Origin: a bacterium
Lineage (GTDB): Bacteria; Patescibacteriota; Patescibacteriia; JACQRZ01
DNA: 37,443 nucleotides
Reading direction: 5' to 3'
Assembly: GCA_023246095.1 (NCBI GenBank)
Contig: JAHFJA010000009.1
Location: forward strand, 1-37,443
This document shows, piece after piece, positions 16,521 to 23,662 of this stretch (position 1 is the first letter of the stretch; each line of letters begins with the position of its first letter). The notes under the pieces are model-generated. The model saw only the letters and a list, made by a program, of their open reading frames with translations. It made no database searches and had not been told where the DNA came from. Position numbers and translations under genes: made by a program.

Positions 16521-17108
16521 TTATAATTCATTGACCACCTTAGCAAAACTATCAAAGTCTTTGTAAAGATGAGTCTCTAAACCAAACTCATGGGCGGTCT
16601 CAATATTTTCAGAGTCGTTATCACAAAATAAAACCTCTCCTTTTGGGACGCTAAGGTGTTTATAAAACGATTCAAAAAACTTTATACTATTTTTTGTATA
16701 TCCTATTTCTGCCGAAACAAAAATATCGTCGAACAAAGATCGAAAATCTCGCTGGTCTCTTAAAAACTCAACACGATATTTTTCTTGATTGGTCGTCAAG
16801 TAGCAAAGTACTCCTGTCTCCCGAAGACTACGAATATAACCGACCATTTGCATATCAACTTCGCTACAAATATTGAACCAATATGCTGTTAATTCTTCTA
16901 CTGTGCCCTTCCACCCCCATATCTCAATAACCTTAGAAAGCTCTTCTTTCAGATCAGCCTTTCCCACTTTGCATTGCTGGAATGGGCTTGCAAAAAATGC
17001 TTCCATGACAGCCCACGGAATATTATAATCTTTTTGAATCTCCTGACTAAAACGCTTTGGGACAAGCACCATCCCATCAGCGTCAAAACATATGGCTTTG
17101 TATTTCAT
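16521..17108 (-). CDS. HAD-superfamily hydrolase
   Basis: 195 residues with the HAD motifs in order: DADGM at 9-13 (D9 nucleophile, D11 acid/base), a helical cap about 15-85, motif II LTTN near 105, a conserved Lys in YTKNSIKFFE near 140, and motif IV FCDNDSENIE near 160 (FCDN then N). Likely a small phosphatase on a sugar or nucleotide phosphate. Unlike its neighbours it has no strong SD; TGCTAATAT, an extended -10-like element, lies 10 bases before the ATG. The substrate cannot be told. Confidence 0.85.
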   Translation of the reverse strand: MKYKAICFDADGMVLVPKRFSQEIQKDYNIPWAVMEAFFASPFQQCKVGKADLKEELSKVIEIWGWKGTVEELTAYWFNICSEVDMQMVGYIRSLRETGVLCYLTTNQEKYRVEFLRDQRDFRSLFDDIFVSAEIGYTKNSIKFFESFYKHLSVPKGEVLFCDNDSENIETAHEFGLETHLYKDFDSFAKVVNEL

Positions 17109-17135
17109 ATTCTCATATTAGCAAATAACAACCCA

Positions 17136-17165
17136 AAATAAAGAGACAGTAATTGAAACTGTCTC
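17136..17165 (-). terminator. Intrinsic terminator after the terpene-cyclase-like gene
   Basis: GAGACAGT (17143-17150), 7-base loop, ACTGTCTC (17158-17165). On the minus strand the stem is followed by TTTATTTT. It lies 30 bases past the stop at 17195. Confidence 0.7.
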
Positions 17166-17194
17166 CTTTAAGAGAAAATTATTGCACGATCAAT

Positions 17195-18016
17195 TTAGCA
17201 AGCTAATTGATACAAAAGCGGGCTACCATACCAAATATTAAATCGTTTACCATGATGAAACATGAGACCGGGATCGTGTTTTGGTAAATTATCCTCAATA
17301 CCAAGTAATGCTTTCTCGAAAGGTGTAACGGAGATGTTTCCATTGATGATCGCAGATACGACATCCTCACCAAACGTCTCTATTGTACTACCCAAAGATG
17401 ACTGTAGTATCGGAAAATCTTTTAAGAGTTGCCTTCCAAAAAATACTGCTAACGGCGGCGTATAATACAACGTCATCCGAAAAAAATTTTCAAGGTTGAG
17501 GACGTCTATGATAAATTTTTCCAATCGAACTCTAACAACAGAATCGGTTTCGAGTAGACAATGCAATCTCAATACATTCAAAGCGGTTGTTGGATCCCAA
17601 TGATTATTTCTCCCATTACCTTTTGAATACGGATCCTTTATCCATACCCCTGTTCCTAAATCGGAGGTATTCTGAATCAACAACTTTCTCAACGGTTCCA
17701 GTTGGTTTACCGACAGACGCCCATTTCGAACTAATACATACACTGCCATCGCTGTATCCTCCCAGTCGGGCGGATAAAAAGCATTAAAGTGCCAAACAGG
17801 AAAACCTTCAATCTCGTGGATATATCTTTTACTCAAAATATATCCAAGCGCTCGATCAATCGATTGAGATAGAGATCTATCTCTCATTTGAGTTAGGTAA
17901 ACAACCATTATTGTTGTCGCCAAAGAATCGACGATCTTCGTCTTCTTTTCACCTATGTTCACCATTAGAGTAGGCCACTGGCCTGATGGAAGTTGATTTA
18001 ATAGTTCAAACTTCAT
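17195..18016 (-). CDS. Alpha-toroid protein resembling terpene cyclase/prenyltransferase repeats
   Basis: 273 residues, helical. FPVWHFNAFYPPDWEDTAMA (72-91) contains D-W-E-D-T-A at 84-89, close to the DxDD-T-A motif of class II terpene (squalene-hopene type) cyclases. It is followed by WIKDPYSKG and HWDPTTALNVLRLHCLL, a helix-hairpin as in the squalene cyclase repeat. It is less than half the length of a true cyclase, and no QW motifs are obvious. It may be a single-toroid enzyme or a non-catalytic relative. Strong SD (AAAGGGGG) before the ATG; own promoter and terminator. Confidence 0.6.
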   Translation of the reverse strand: MKFELLNQLPSGQWPTLMVNIGEKKTKIVDSLATTIMVVYLTQMRDRSLSQSIDRALGYILSKRYIHEIEGFPVWHFNAFYPPDWEDTAMAVYVLVRNGRLSVNQLEPLRKLLIQNTSDLGTGVWIKDPYSKGNGRNNHWDPTTALNVLRLHCLLETDSVVRVRLEKFIIDVLNLENFFRMTLYYTPPLAVFFGRQLLKDFPILQSSLGSTIETFGEDVVSAIINGNISVTPFEKALLGIEDNLPKHDPGLMFHHGKRFNIWYGSPLLYQLAC

Positions 18017-18052
18017 CTGTTCCCCCTTTCAAGGTACTACTATACGTTTCCG

Positions 18053-18080
18053 AGATTAGCAGGATTTGCACGAATGTCAA
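18053..18080 (-). promoter_or_regulatory. Promoter of the alpha-toroid gene
   Basis: TTGACA (18080-18075), 16 bases, TAATCT (18058-18053) on the minus strand, with a leader of about 30 nt. Confidence 0.65.
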
Positions 18081-18263
18081 TTCTTGCGTTTTGAATTACT
18101 TTCTGATCAATTCGGATCCAAAGTGCAACCTCCCTAAAAACCGAAAAACGCGATCATTATCAAAATTGCTTTTTTTGGAACGAGAGAAAAATCTCATCCC
18201 AGAAGCGCGAATGGTGGAAGCAGTTCCGGACATTTTTCTATTATTCTTCAGTAAACACAAAAT

Positions 18264-18307
18264 AAAAACCAGACTACTATTTTATTAATTAGTAATCTGG
18301 TTTTTTT
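18264..18307. terminator. Intrinsic terminator after the 520-residue orphan gene
   Basis: AAAAACCAGA pairs with TCTGGTTTTT, and after one mismatch TACT pairs with AGTA, closing a 12-base loop. T-runs occur on both strands. The stop codon at 18309 is immediately next to it. Confidence 0.75.
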
Positions 18308-18308
18308 A

Positions 18309-19871
18309 TTACAGCCGTTGAACAGTAGTCATTGTTTTGACTACTTGGAGTTTCTGGTGATCGTCGAAACTCTTCTCTATTTCTACGAAAGTGCGGAGAT
18401 GTTTTACCCCTCCCTCCAGTTCGAAATAGAGTTCAAGATCAGTGACCGACATACCGGTTGTTTCAGCAAGTGAATATAGTTCTTCACTCTCCATCCGTCT
18501 GCCATCTGCGAAGTATAATTCATAACCAAGATCTATGTTATGCTTTTTTGCAAGAAACAGCGCATGTTCTGAAGGCTTATGCCCCAAAGGTAGCGGACGT
18601 TTATAATATGGTATTGTAAAAGTATATGAACGTCTTTCTCCATCAAGGTACTTACCTTCTACTGGTTCACTATTATTAACGGAACTGCTTTTGTGAGCAG
18701 GTACGTACTTAATACTGATAAGTTCTTGTGTACTCTGGTTTTTGCTCGCAGTATTTATCGAATCTCTGGGACATTCATTACGCGGCAGTTTCTCGGGTAC
18801 CACGAATACATCACTGAGGTCTGCTTTAATAACTTCTTCGGATAAAGTATAAAGAGCAAGAGTTTGAAGTAAATTATGCCGTATTGTCTCATATGCCTGA
18901 CCACCCAGAAGCTTACGAAGAGCAAATGGAGTGTTATATACCGTCATAAGGTTCCCATCTGGATAACTAACAATCAAATCGACTCCCCCAGAGACAGTAG
19001 TAAACCACATTGATCCTGTCTGTTCATTCATACTTGTAATCCTCAAACCTTGAGAGCGACTGTATACGTCTTCTTCGGTCATGTCCTTCGGAAACAGTAA
19101 AACCCGTGCTAGAAAATATACACTCGTATTTTCCGATAATGGTATGCCTTCAAAGAAGGCACAAGGAGGAGCCTCGAATAGAGATTCAACCTTCGTACAC
19201 GCCATAGGAACCCCAGAGGTACTTTTTTGAACAATTAACCCGATCAACTTTTCATTCATCTGTATCAAGGTTTCTTCGTCCTTGCTAACCACTACTTCGT
19301 TGAAATAAATGTGGCTCTCAAGCAAATTGATATACTGCTTCAAAGCCTCCAATGCATCTTCATTATCATCCCCTGCTTCTTCTATTCTTTCCAAAAGCGC
19401 ATACGTCTCTTCTGATCGTGGCTCTGTGCCTGACATTTGAAAGAATTCTCTTTCAAACTTAGACAATGCAGCACTATACCTTTTTTTAATAAGCCGGATA
19501 AAGATTGCTGAGCGTGCATTATCAGCTACCTTATTCATCACAAAATTTACCCACCTTACACCACATTTTTCAAGTAATTCTGGAAAATACGGATCCTTAT
19601 GAATCCCAAAGAGATTCGCCTCATCAAGTGCGGCAAATATTCCTACTCTAGCTTTATCATACTTCCACACATAAGATTCTGCATTCAGGAAAATTTCTCT
19701 CTGCATGCGTTCTAACTTTTTCTCAAAGATATTGTATGTCTTAAGATACGTGTCCTTATGATAGAATACGTCATCGGCAAACTCACTTCCTAAGAACAAT
19801 AACTCCTCAATTGTATATAACGCATCTCTGTAAAACTTTTGTGCTCCTGCACTCCACTGCAATTTAAGCAT
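18309..19871 (-). CDS. Orphan 520-residue protein of unknown function
   Basis: I recognise no family. No signal peptide or membrane helix is visible. Residues 1-220 are mostly charged and helical (for example KYDKARVGIFAALDEANLFG and ERIEEAGDDNEDALEALKQY). Residues 235-345 look like mixed alpha/beta (SVYFLARVLLFPKD, GSMWFTTVSGGVDLIVSYPD, NLMTVYNTPFALRKLLGG). Residues 380-410 form a low-complexity Ser/Asn linker, and the C-terminal part (425-515) is again beta-rich (RRSYTFTIPYY, GYELYFADGRRMESEELYSL, TDLELYFELEGGVKHLRTF). It has a consensus promoter, a leader of about 140 nt, an SD AGAGAGGTG and its own terminator, so it is surely expressed as a unit. Confidence 0.8.
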   Translation of the reverse strand: MLKLQWSAGAQKFYRDALYTIEELLFLGSEFADDVFYHKDTYLKTYNIFEKKLERMQREIFLNAESYVWKYDKARVGIFAALDEANLFGIHKDPYFPELLEKCGVRWVNFVMNKVADNARSAIFIRLIKKRYSAALSKFEREFFQMSGTEPRSEETYALLERIEEAGDDNEDALEALKQYINLLESHIYFNEVVVSKDEETLIQMNEKLIGLIVQKSTSGVPMACTKVESLFEAPPCAFFEGIPLSENTSVYFLARVLLFPKDMTEEDVYSRSQGLRITSMNEQTGSMWFTTVSGGVDLIVSYPDGNLMTVYNTPFALRKLLGGQAYETIRHNLLQTLALYTLSEEVIKADLSDVFVVPEKLPRNECPRDSINTASKNQSTQELISIKYVPAHKSSSVNNSEPVEGKYLDGERRSYTFTIPYYKRPLPLGHKPSEHALFLAKKHNIDLGYELYFADGRRMESEELYSLAETTGMSVTDLELYFELEGGVKHLRTFVEIEKSFDDHQKLQVVKTMTTVQRL

Positions 19872-20018
19872 TCTTTACACCTCTCTCTTATATAATATAT
19901 TTTCAATGATCTTTTACCTCTAACCTTTTCTCCTTTGCCAATTAGGCTCTAAATTCTGTAAAAATTATAAAATATTTTTTGTTAATAAAAGACTTGAAAT
20001 CAGACTTTTACATGCCAA

Positions 20019-20047
20019 AGTATAGCATAAAACTCTACTTTTGTCAA
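20019..20047 (-). promoter_or_regulatory. Consensus promoter of the 520-residue orphan gene
   Basis: TTGACA (20047-20042), 17 bases, TATACT (20024-20019) with TGC directly in front as an extended -10. This is among the best promoters in the window. Confidence 0.85.
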
Positions 20048-20191
20048 GTATATTTCAGACGTAAAAAGCCTATAATTATAGAATTTTTTACTAATCAACG
20101 TATTTACCTGTGAATATAAGAAAAACATAATAACAAGGTTCAGTTGTTTTTTGAGAAATATTGAAGTCTCATTTGCATTTTAGTTATAAAT

Positions 20192-20221
20192 AAAAAAAAC
20201 ACGTTGTTCATCAGCGTGTTT
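20192..20221 (-). terminator. Intrinsic terminator after the HD-domain gene
   Basis: AAACACGTTG (20197-20206) and CAGCGTGTTT (20212-20221) form a 10-bp stem with one non-Watson-Crick pair and a 5-base loop. Eight T residues follow on the minus strand. Confidence 0.78.
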
Positions 20222-20236
20222 AGAGATAATTATTTA

Positions 20237-21625
20237 TTATTTCTTTTCGTCTATATATGACGCGAGTGCATTCAGTAGATTAGGAGAAATATCTGCATTT
20301 TCTAACCAGTACAATCGGACAGGGAGATCAAGCTTCATGTACGAGTCAATCTTACGCGCAGCTTTTGGAAATGACTCGCTAAACGATAGCACGCCACCGG
20401 GTCCCTTTACCAAATAGTGTACGCCTGATTTTGTCCTACAGGACACTTCTTCTAAAAGCGTAAACTTCAAATTTTGTTTATGAAGCTCCTCTTCCCTGCG
20501 GCGACCCTGGGTCATGTCAGGATAACATTCAACATGAGATGTATATCGCCCCAAGTGATGCGATCCGAAACGATGCCCATCAAGAAATTGAGACATGATC
20601 GATTCCAACTCCCAATCAGTCATGGATAACAACGTCTCGCGTGTAAGAATTCCTTTTTGATAAAGATGCTGCATAATAACTCGTCCGACAACAAACTCCG
20701 TGAATCGCGAAACGGCATCATAGTAAAGATTTCGAAACATCAAAGCTCTCAGTTTCAAAAAGTTTTCTAAATGTCGAGGATTGGTAAACACTATTCTTCC
20801 GTTCATTACATGAACTGTATCCCAGAGTCCACAAATTGTATGATGTTTACTTGTTAACTGAGAAAGCGGATAAAACATAGAATCTTTTTTCTGAGGAGCA
20901 CCAATGGGTATCCCGACTAGATTCATGTAGTCCCGGCAGGTATATGCTATCTTGTCTGCTATATCGAGAAAACCACTGAGATGGCTATTGCCTTGCACGG
21001 TATCAATCAATAGCGAAGGATCGATATGAAACTTTCTCCTCAATTCGCCCCATTCTCTATTTGCGAGTAACTCAGGAAAATGAAGATCCTCATCAAACGC
21101 TTCACGGTCAATCAATTTAGTAGTGTCTCCACCAGCCGGTGTAAGAGTGTCATGGAGTAGAGCTGCAGCCCGAGCCGTGTACAGATCACTTCCTGAAATT
21201 CCATTATTGTGAAGCATCAACACGAGAATAGTCTGAACATCCAACACGTGTACATATCTGCTTTGACTAAAATTTATTGGAATAGTTGTTATTTCACTTC
21301 CCCCCTGGAGTGGGGTGGGTCGTTGCAAAAAACCCAATTGACGAATGCTATGAAGTCGATCCAATGAAAATGTTTTTACAACCATTTCTGTAAAGCCACC
21401 TTCTTTAACAATATACCCGACACCTGTCATGGGCACCGATGGAATAATCGCAAATGGTTCAAAATCGCTCGATTGATATTCTTCTAGATGTGCCATATCC
21501 CTCTTTGCCGCATAGGGATGTTTACCGACATCTGGGAATTTTCCAATAGCAGGAAGAAATACCAGATCATCAATATGTAGCGATGACAAACGATGAAGAA
21601 ACGTATGCCGAGAAATTCGAGACAT
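20237..21625 (-). CDS. HD-superfamily phosphohydrolase, dNTPase-like
   Basis: 462 residues from ATG at 21625. A longer frame to 21655 exists, but its first ten codons are the SD itself (AAGGGGAGGG ends 6 bases before this ATG). SRYVHVLDVQ (about 122-131), ALLHD (155-159) and a later LDIADKIAYTCRDY (220-233) give the H...HD...D metal set of HD proteins. The pattern S-R-Y-x-H-x-x-x-V and the ALLHDT-x-T-P-A-G-G-D stretch recall dGTPase-like enzymes. The remaining 220 residues have no motif I know. It probably hydrolyses a nucleotide; the substrate is unproven. Own promoter, SD and terminator. Confidence 0.78.
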   Translation of the reverse strand: MSRISRHTFLHRLSSLHIDDLVFLPAIGKFPDVGKHPYAAKRDMAHLEEYQSSDFEPFAIIPSVPMTGVGYIVKEGGFTEMVVKTFSLDRLHSIRQLGFLQRPTPLQGGSEITTIPINFSQSRYVHVLDVQTILVLMLHNNGISGSDLYTARAAALLHDTLTPAGGDTTKLIDREAFDEDLHFPELLANREWGELRRKFHIDPSLLIDTVQGNSHLSGFLDIADKIAYTCRDYMNLVGIPIGAPQKKDSMFYPLSQLTSKHHTICGLWDTVHVMNGRIVFTNPRHLENFLKLRALMFRNLYYDAVSRFTEFVVGRVIMQHLYQKGILTRETLLSMTDWELESIMSQFLDGHRFGSHHLGRYTSHVECYPDMTQGRRREEELHKQNLKFTLLEEVSCRTKSGVHYLVKGPGGVLSFSESFPKAARKIDSYMKLDLPVRLYWLENADISPNLLNALASYIDEKK

Positions 21626-21674
21626 GGTGTACCCTCCCCTTAATTTGATTTTCAAAAATCATTACGTGGACTCG

Positions 21675-21702
21675 AGCATAGCATGAATGAACAAAAATAC
21701 AA
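21675..21702 (-). promoter_or_regulatory. Promoter of the HD-domain gene
   Basis: TTGTAT (21702-21697), 16 bases, extended -10 TGC-TATGCT (-10 at 21680-21675) on the minus strand. Confidence 0.55.
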
Positions 21703-21725
21703 GCTCAAGATGGGTTCATCATATT

Positions 21726-21763
21726 AAAAAACTCTTTTACTGATATTATCTCAGCAAAAGAGT
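21726..21763 (-). terminator. Intrinsic terminator after dut
   Basis: ACTCTTTT-A-CTGA (21731-21743) pairs with TCAG-C-AAAAGAGT (21751-21763) apart from one mismatch; five T residues follow on the minus strand (21730-21726). It is 6 bases past the dut stop codon. Confidence 0.78.
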
Positions 21764-21768
21764 CAAAA

Positions 21769-22356
21769 CTAAATTCCAGTAGACCCAAAACCACCAGCGC
21801 CACGCGCCGTGGTAGAAAGAAATTCTTTATCTACCAATTCAAATTCGGGAATGCCAGCTTTGTTAAAAATGATTTGGGCAATACGATCGCCATGACCAAA
21901 ATAAAATGGTTTTTCACCACAATGAAGGAGCGACACACCAGCTTCACCACGATAATCCGGATCAATAGTTCCCGGAGAGTTTGCAACAGTAATACCAAAC
22001 TTTGAGGCAAGACCACTACGAGGAGAGACCCAATAATACCATGGAAACTCCATAGCGATAAAAAAACCAATACCTACTAAGACACGTTTCCCTGGCTCAA
22101 GTCTATATACCAGTCGCCTTGGATGATCAACTGTAGCATCCTGCCATTCAACATATTGAGCGATTGAAAGATCTTCTGGGATGGACTGAAAGTCAAAAAG
22201 AGTCGCTCGCAAATCAGGCTGTTTTGCATCCATATTAAATGGACAGACTACCGCTCTTGCACTTACGTCATATCCAATAGCGCCTTCAGTCTGCCTTTTG
22301 GGACATCGCCCCCCATCTAAAATAGTCATCTTAAACCTTGGTCGTTCTGTGGCCAT
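21769..22356 (-). CDS. dut: dUTP diphosphatase (dUTPase) with an insertion
   Basis: 195 residues. All five trimeric dUTPase motifs are present: GAIGYDVSA (motif 1, about 25-33), SPRSGLASKFGI (motif 2, near 111), NSPGTIDPDYRGE (motif 3, near 126), HGDRIAQIIF (motif 4, near 154) and RGAGGFGSTG (motif 5, C-terminus). It splits dUTP into dUMP and pyrophosphate, keeping uracil out of DNA and feeding thymidylate synthase. About 45 extra residues sit between motif 1 and the next core strand (roughly 36-80, PFNMDAKQPD to DATVDHPRR). SD AAAGGAG before the ATG; own promoter and terminator. Confidence 0.95.
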   Translation of the reverse strand: MATERPRFKMTILDGGRCPKRQTEGAIGYDVSARAVVCPFNMDAKQPDLRATLFDFQSIPEDLSIAQYVEWQDATVDHPRRLVYRLEPGKRVLVGIGFFIAMEFPWYYWVSPRSGLASKFGITVANSPGTIDPDYRGEAGVSLLHCGEKPFYFGHGDRIAQIIFNKAGIPEFELVDKEFLSTTARGAGGFGSTGI

Positions 22357-22396
22357 GTCAGATCTCCTTTCTCAAAGATCAAATATACTTTCCAAT

Positions 22397-22425
22397 ACCA
22401 TAGAGCCTCGAGTAAAAAAAGTCAA
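22397..22425 (-). promoter_or_regulatory. Promoter of dut
   Basis: TTGACT (22425-22420), 17 bases, TATGGT (22402-22397) on the minus strand; leader about 35 nt. Confidence 0.65.
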
Positions 22426-22493
22426 TCTCTTATCGTTAGATTCGTTCCCAAATGCAACACTCAAAAAATTCAAGCATTCTACTCCCCTAAACG

Positions 22494-22513
22494 AAAAAGC
22501 CCACGAAGGGGGC
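22494..22513 (-). terminator. Weak terminator-like hairpin, no gene assigned
   Basis: On the minus strand GCCC, a 7-base loop, GGGC, then TTTTT. The stem is only 4 bp. It follows 110 bases of unassigned sequence and precedes the dut promoter. Confidence 0.35.
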
Positions 22514-22620
22514 GATTTTGCTAACATTCCGTCTGACTCAGCATCATGGAGGATGTGAGAACTGATTTAGGCAAAATGAGATAGTTTACCCCACCCTGAA
22601 GTCCACTATCGTCACAAAAT

Positions 22621-22650
22621 AAAATCCCTGATAATAATTCAAGGATTTTT
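22621..22650 (-). terminator. Intrinsic terminator after the SCEGH-motif gene
   Basis: AAAATCC (22621-22627) pairs with GGATTTT (22643-22649), with TG/CA extending it after a mismatch. On the minus strand it is followed by a T-rich run. It lies about 30 bases past the stop. Confidence 0.6.
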
Positions 22651-22680
22651 CATTTTAGATAAAATCTAGTCAAAGTTTGT

Positions 22681-23328
22681 TCAGGTATGGAATCCTGTTT
22701 CTACATACTTTTTCTTTAAAAATTGACTGAAAGCAAGAATGACTTCGTGTCTTGCTTCTATCTGTTCGGTTGCTTTCCGAGCAAGCTCCCCATGATCTTC
22801 CGTACCTCCGATACACTCTGTTCCGTCTGTATCACTAACAGTAATCATATAATCTGAATATCTACTACTATGTTTTTTAACTCGGACTCTCGTTTCTGGA
22901 AGGGTACTATGTTCCTGATAAAATTCATTAATGAGTGATTGTAACCTTGCTAGGGTAGCTTGTTTTTTTCTATCTTGTTTTTTCTGTCCTTTCTTTGAGA
23001 CACAAAAGTGCGAACGAAGAACGAAACCAACATAGGGATTAGACCATCGCCCCATCCATGCCGAATTTTCCACTTCCTGAACATGCCACTTTTCAAACTT
23101 ATCCATGTACCCTGTAGCCGTGATTCTACTTACTCCTTTATCATGCCCCTCACACGAAAACCGAGTATCAAGACCTACAACATTAAGCCCGATCACTAAT
23201 TCTTTTATCTTCCAATCAAGGTCCTCGATTTCCTCGATGTCTTTTTTTACTTCTTCCCACAACTCTATTCGTTTAGGGTGGTCGGCATTACTCTCTGGTG
23301 TTTTTTTAAGGTTCTTTGTTTCAATCAT
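22681..23328 (-). CDS. Hypothetical protein with SCEGH motif
   Basis: 215 residues, soluble, charged. The best marker is GLDTRFSCEGHDKG (about 52-65), where Cys-x-x-His could bind metal. This resembles short bacterial and phage proteins of unknown function with a T-x-x-S-C-x-G-H motif. A basic helix (KKGQKKQDRKKQATLARLQ, near 112-130) and an acidic C-terminal half follow. SD AAAGGAG lies 8 bases before the ATG. Own promoter and terminator. No function offered. Confidence 0.75.
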   Translation of the reverse strand: MIETKNLKKTPESNADHPKRIELWEEVKKDIEEIEDLDWKIKELVIGLNVVGLDTRFSCEGHDKGVSRITATGYMDKFEKWHVQEVENSAWMGRWSNPYVGFVLRSHFCVSKKGQKKQDRKKQATLARLQSLINEFYQEHSTLPETRVRVKKHSSRYSDYMITVSDTDGTECIGGTEDHGELARKATEQIEARHEVILAFSQFLKKKYVETGFHT

Positions 23329-23361
23329 GTTTTGACTCCTTTTCTTTAAATCGATATATAC

Positions 23362-23390
23362 CTTATAGCATAAAATATGCTTTTTGTCAA
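23362..23390 (-). promoter_or_regulatory. Consensus promoter of the SCEGH-motif gene
   Basis: TTGACA (23390-23385), 17 bases, extended -10 TGC-TATAAG (-10 at 23367-23362). The spacer contains GCATA-AAA-TATGC, a short inverted repeat. Confidence 0.82.
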
Positions 23391-23431
23391 TGGTTCATCT
23401 TGAAGGCCGAGTCCAAACGACAATGCACCTC

Positions 23432-23472
23432 AAAAAGAAAAACACCCTCATCTTTAAAGGTGCTTTTCTTTT
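23432..23472 (-). terminator. Intrinsic terminator after tRNA-Asn
   Basis: AAAAGAAAAACACC (23433-23446) pairs with GGTGCTTTTCTTTT (23459-23472) apart from one mismatch; loop of 12 bases; T-run on the minus strand. It lies 20 bases past the tRNA 3' end. Confidence 0.72.
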
Positions 23473-23492
23473 CAAACTTAACCGGCCGTCTG

Positions 23493-23564
23493 CTCGGGAG
23501 CTGGGGCTCGAACCCAGGACCAATTGGTTAACAGCCAACTGCTCTACCACTGAGCTACTCCCGA
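23493..23564 (-). tRNA. tRNA-Asn (anticodon GTT)
   Basis: A 72-nt cloverleaf on the minus strand: acceptor TCGGGAG/CTCCCGA (7 bp), D stem GCTC/GAGC, anticodon stem GTTGG/CCAAT around the loop CTGTTAA (anticodon GTT), T stem CTGGG/CCCAG around TTCGAGC, and discriminator G. The 3' CCA is not encoded. It lies between rpoD and the accessory stretch. Confidence 0.95.
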
Positions 23565-23598
23565 GCGCACGACCCGTTATTGTTTTTACTGCAAAATC

Positions 23599-23632
23599 AA
23601 AAGAACGTACCACCTATGGTAGCACGTTCTTT
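23599..23632 (-). terminator. Hairpin after rpoD
   Basis: AAAGAACG (23600-23607) pairs with CGTTCTTT (23625-23632), with an inner TACCA-CCTA-TGGTA stem and a 3-base bulge; TTTT follows on the minus strand. It ends the rpoD unit before the tRNA gene, though some readthrough into the tRNA is possible. Confidence 0.6.
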
Positions 23633-23662
23633 CATCTTTGCAATAGGACAACCGAAGCTCCT

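Larger units (their letters stand above)
19872..20236. other. Long leader, promoter and terminator; no gene
   Basis: 365 bases without a supported gene. From the right: the terminator of the HD gene (20192-20221), an AT-rich stretch with nothing I recognise, a consensus promoter (20019-20047), and about 140 nt of AT-rich untranslated leader of the orphan gene. The leader has no clear riboswitch fold that I can see by eye. Confidence 0.6.
22357..22680. other. Gene-free stretch with dut promoter and two hairpins
   Basis: 324 bases. Contents: the dut leader and promoter, a weak terminator-like hairpin at 22494-22513, and the terminator of the next gene at 22621-22650. About 110 bases between the two hairpins are unexplained; a small RNA is possible, but no promoter for it is visible. 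Confidence 0.5.

Noticed and set aside
17986-18288. 100-codon plus-strand frame and a 45-codon minus-strand frame (18233-18096) in the gap before the alpha-toroid gene
   Set aside because: The plus frame begins inside the alpha-toroid gene and covers its promoter. The minus frame has no SD and no recognisable family.
21626-21655. Longer N-terminus for the HD protein (start at 21655)
   Set aside because: Those codons are the SD sequence of the downstream ATG at 21625.
23493-23564. tRNA-Asn as an integration site for the accessory stretch
   Set aside because: The tRNA borders the accessory region, but I found no duplicated tRNA 3' end at the other border and no integrase.
23395-23613. 72-codon minus-strand frame across the tRNA
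   Set aside because: It runs through tRNA-Asn and its terminator.
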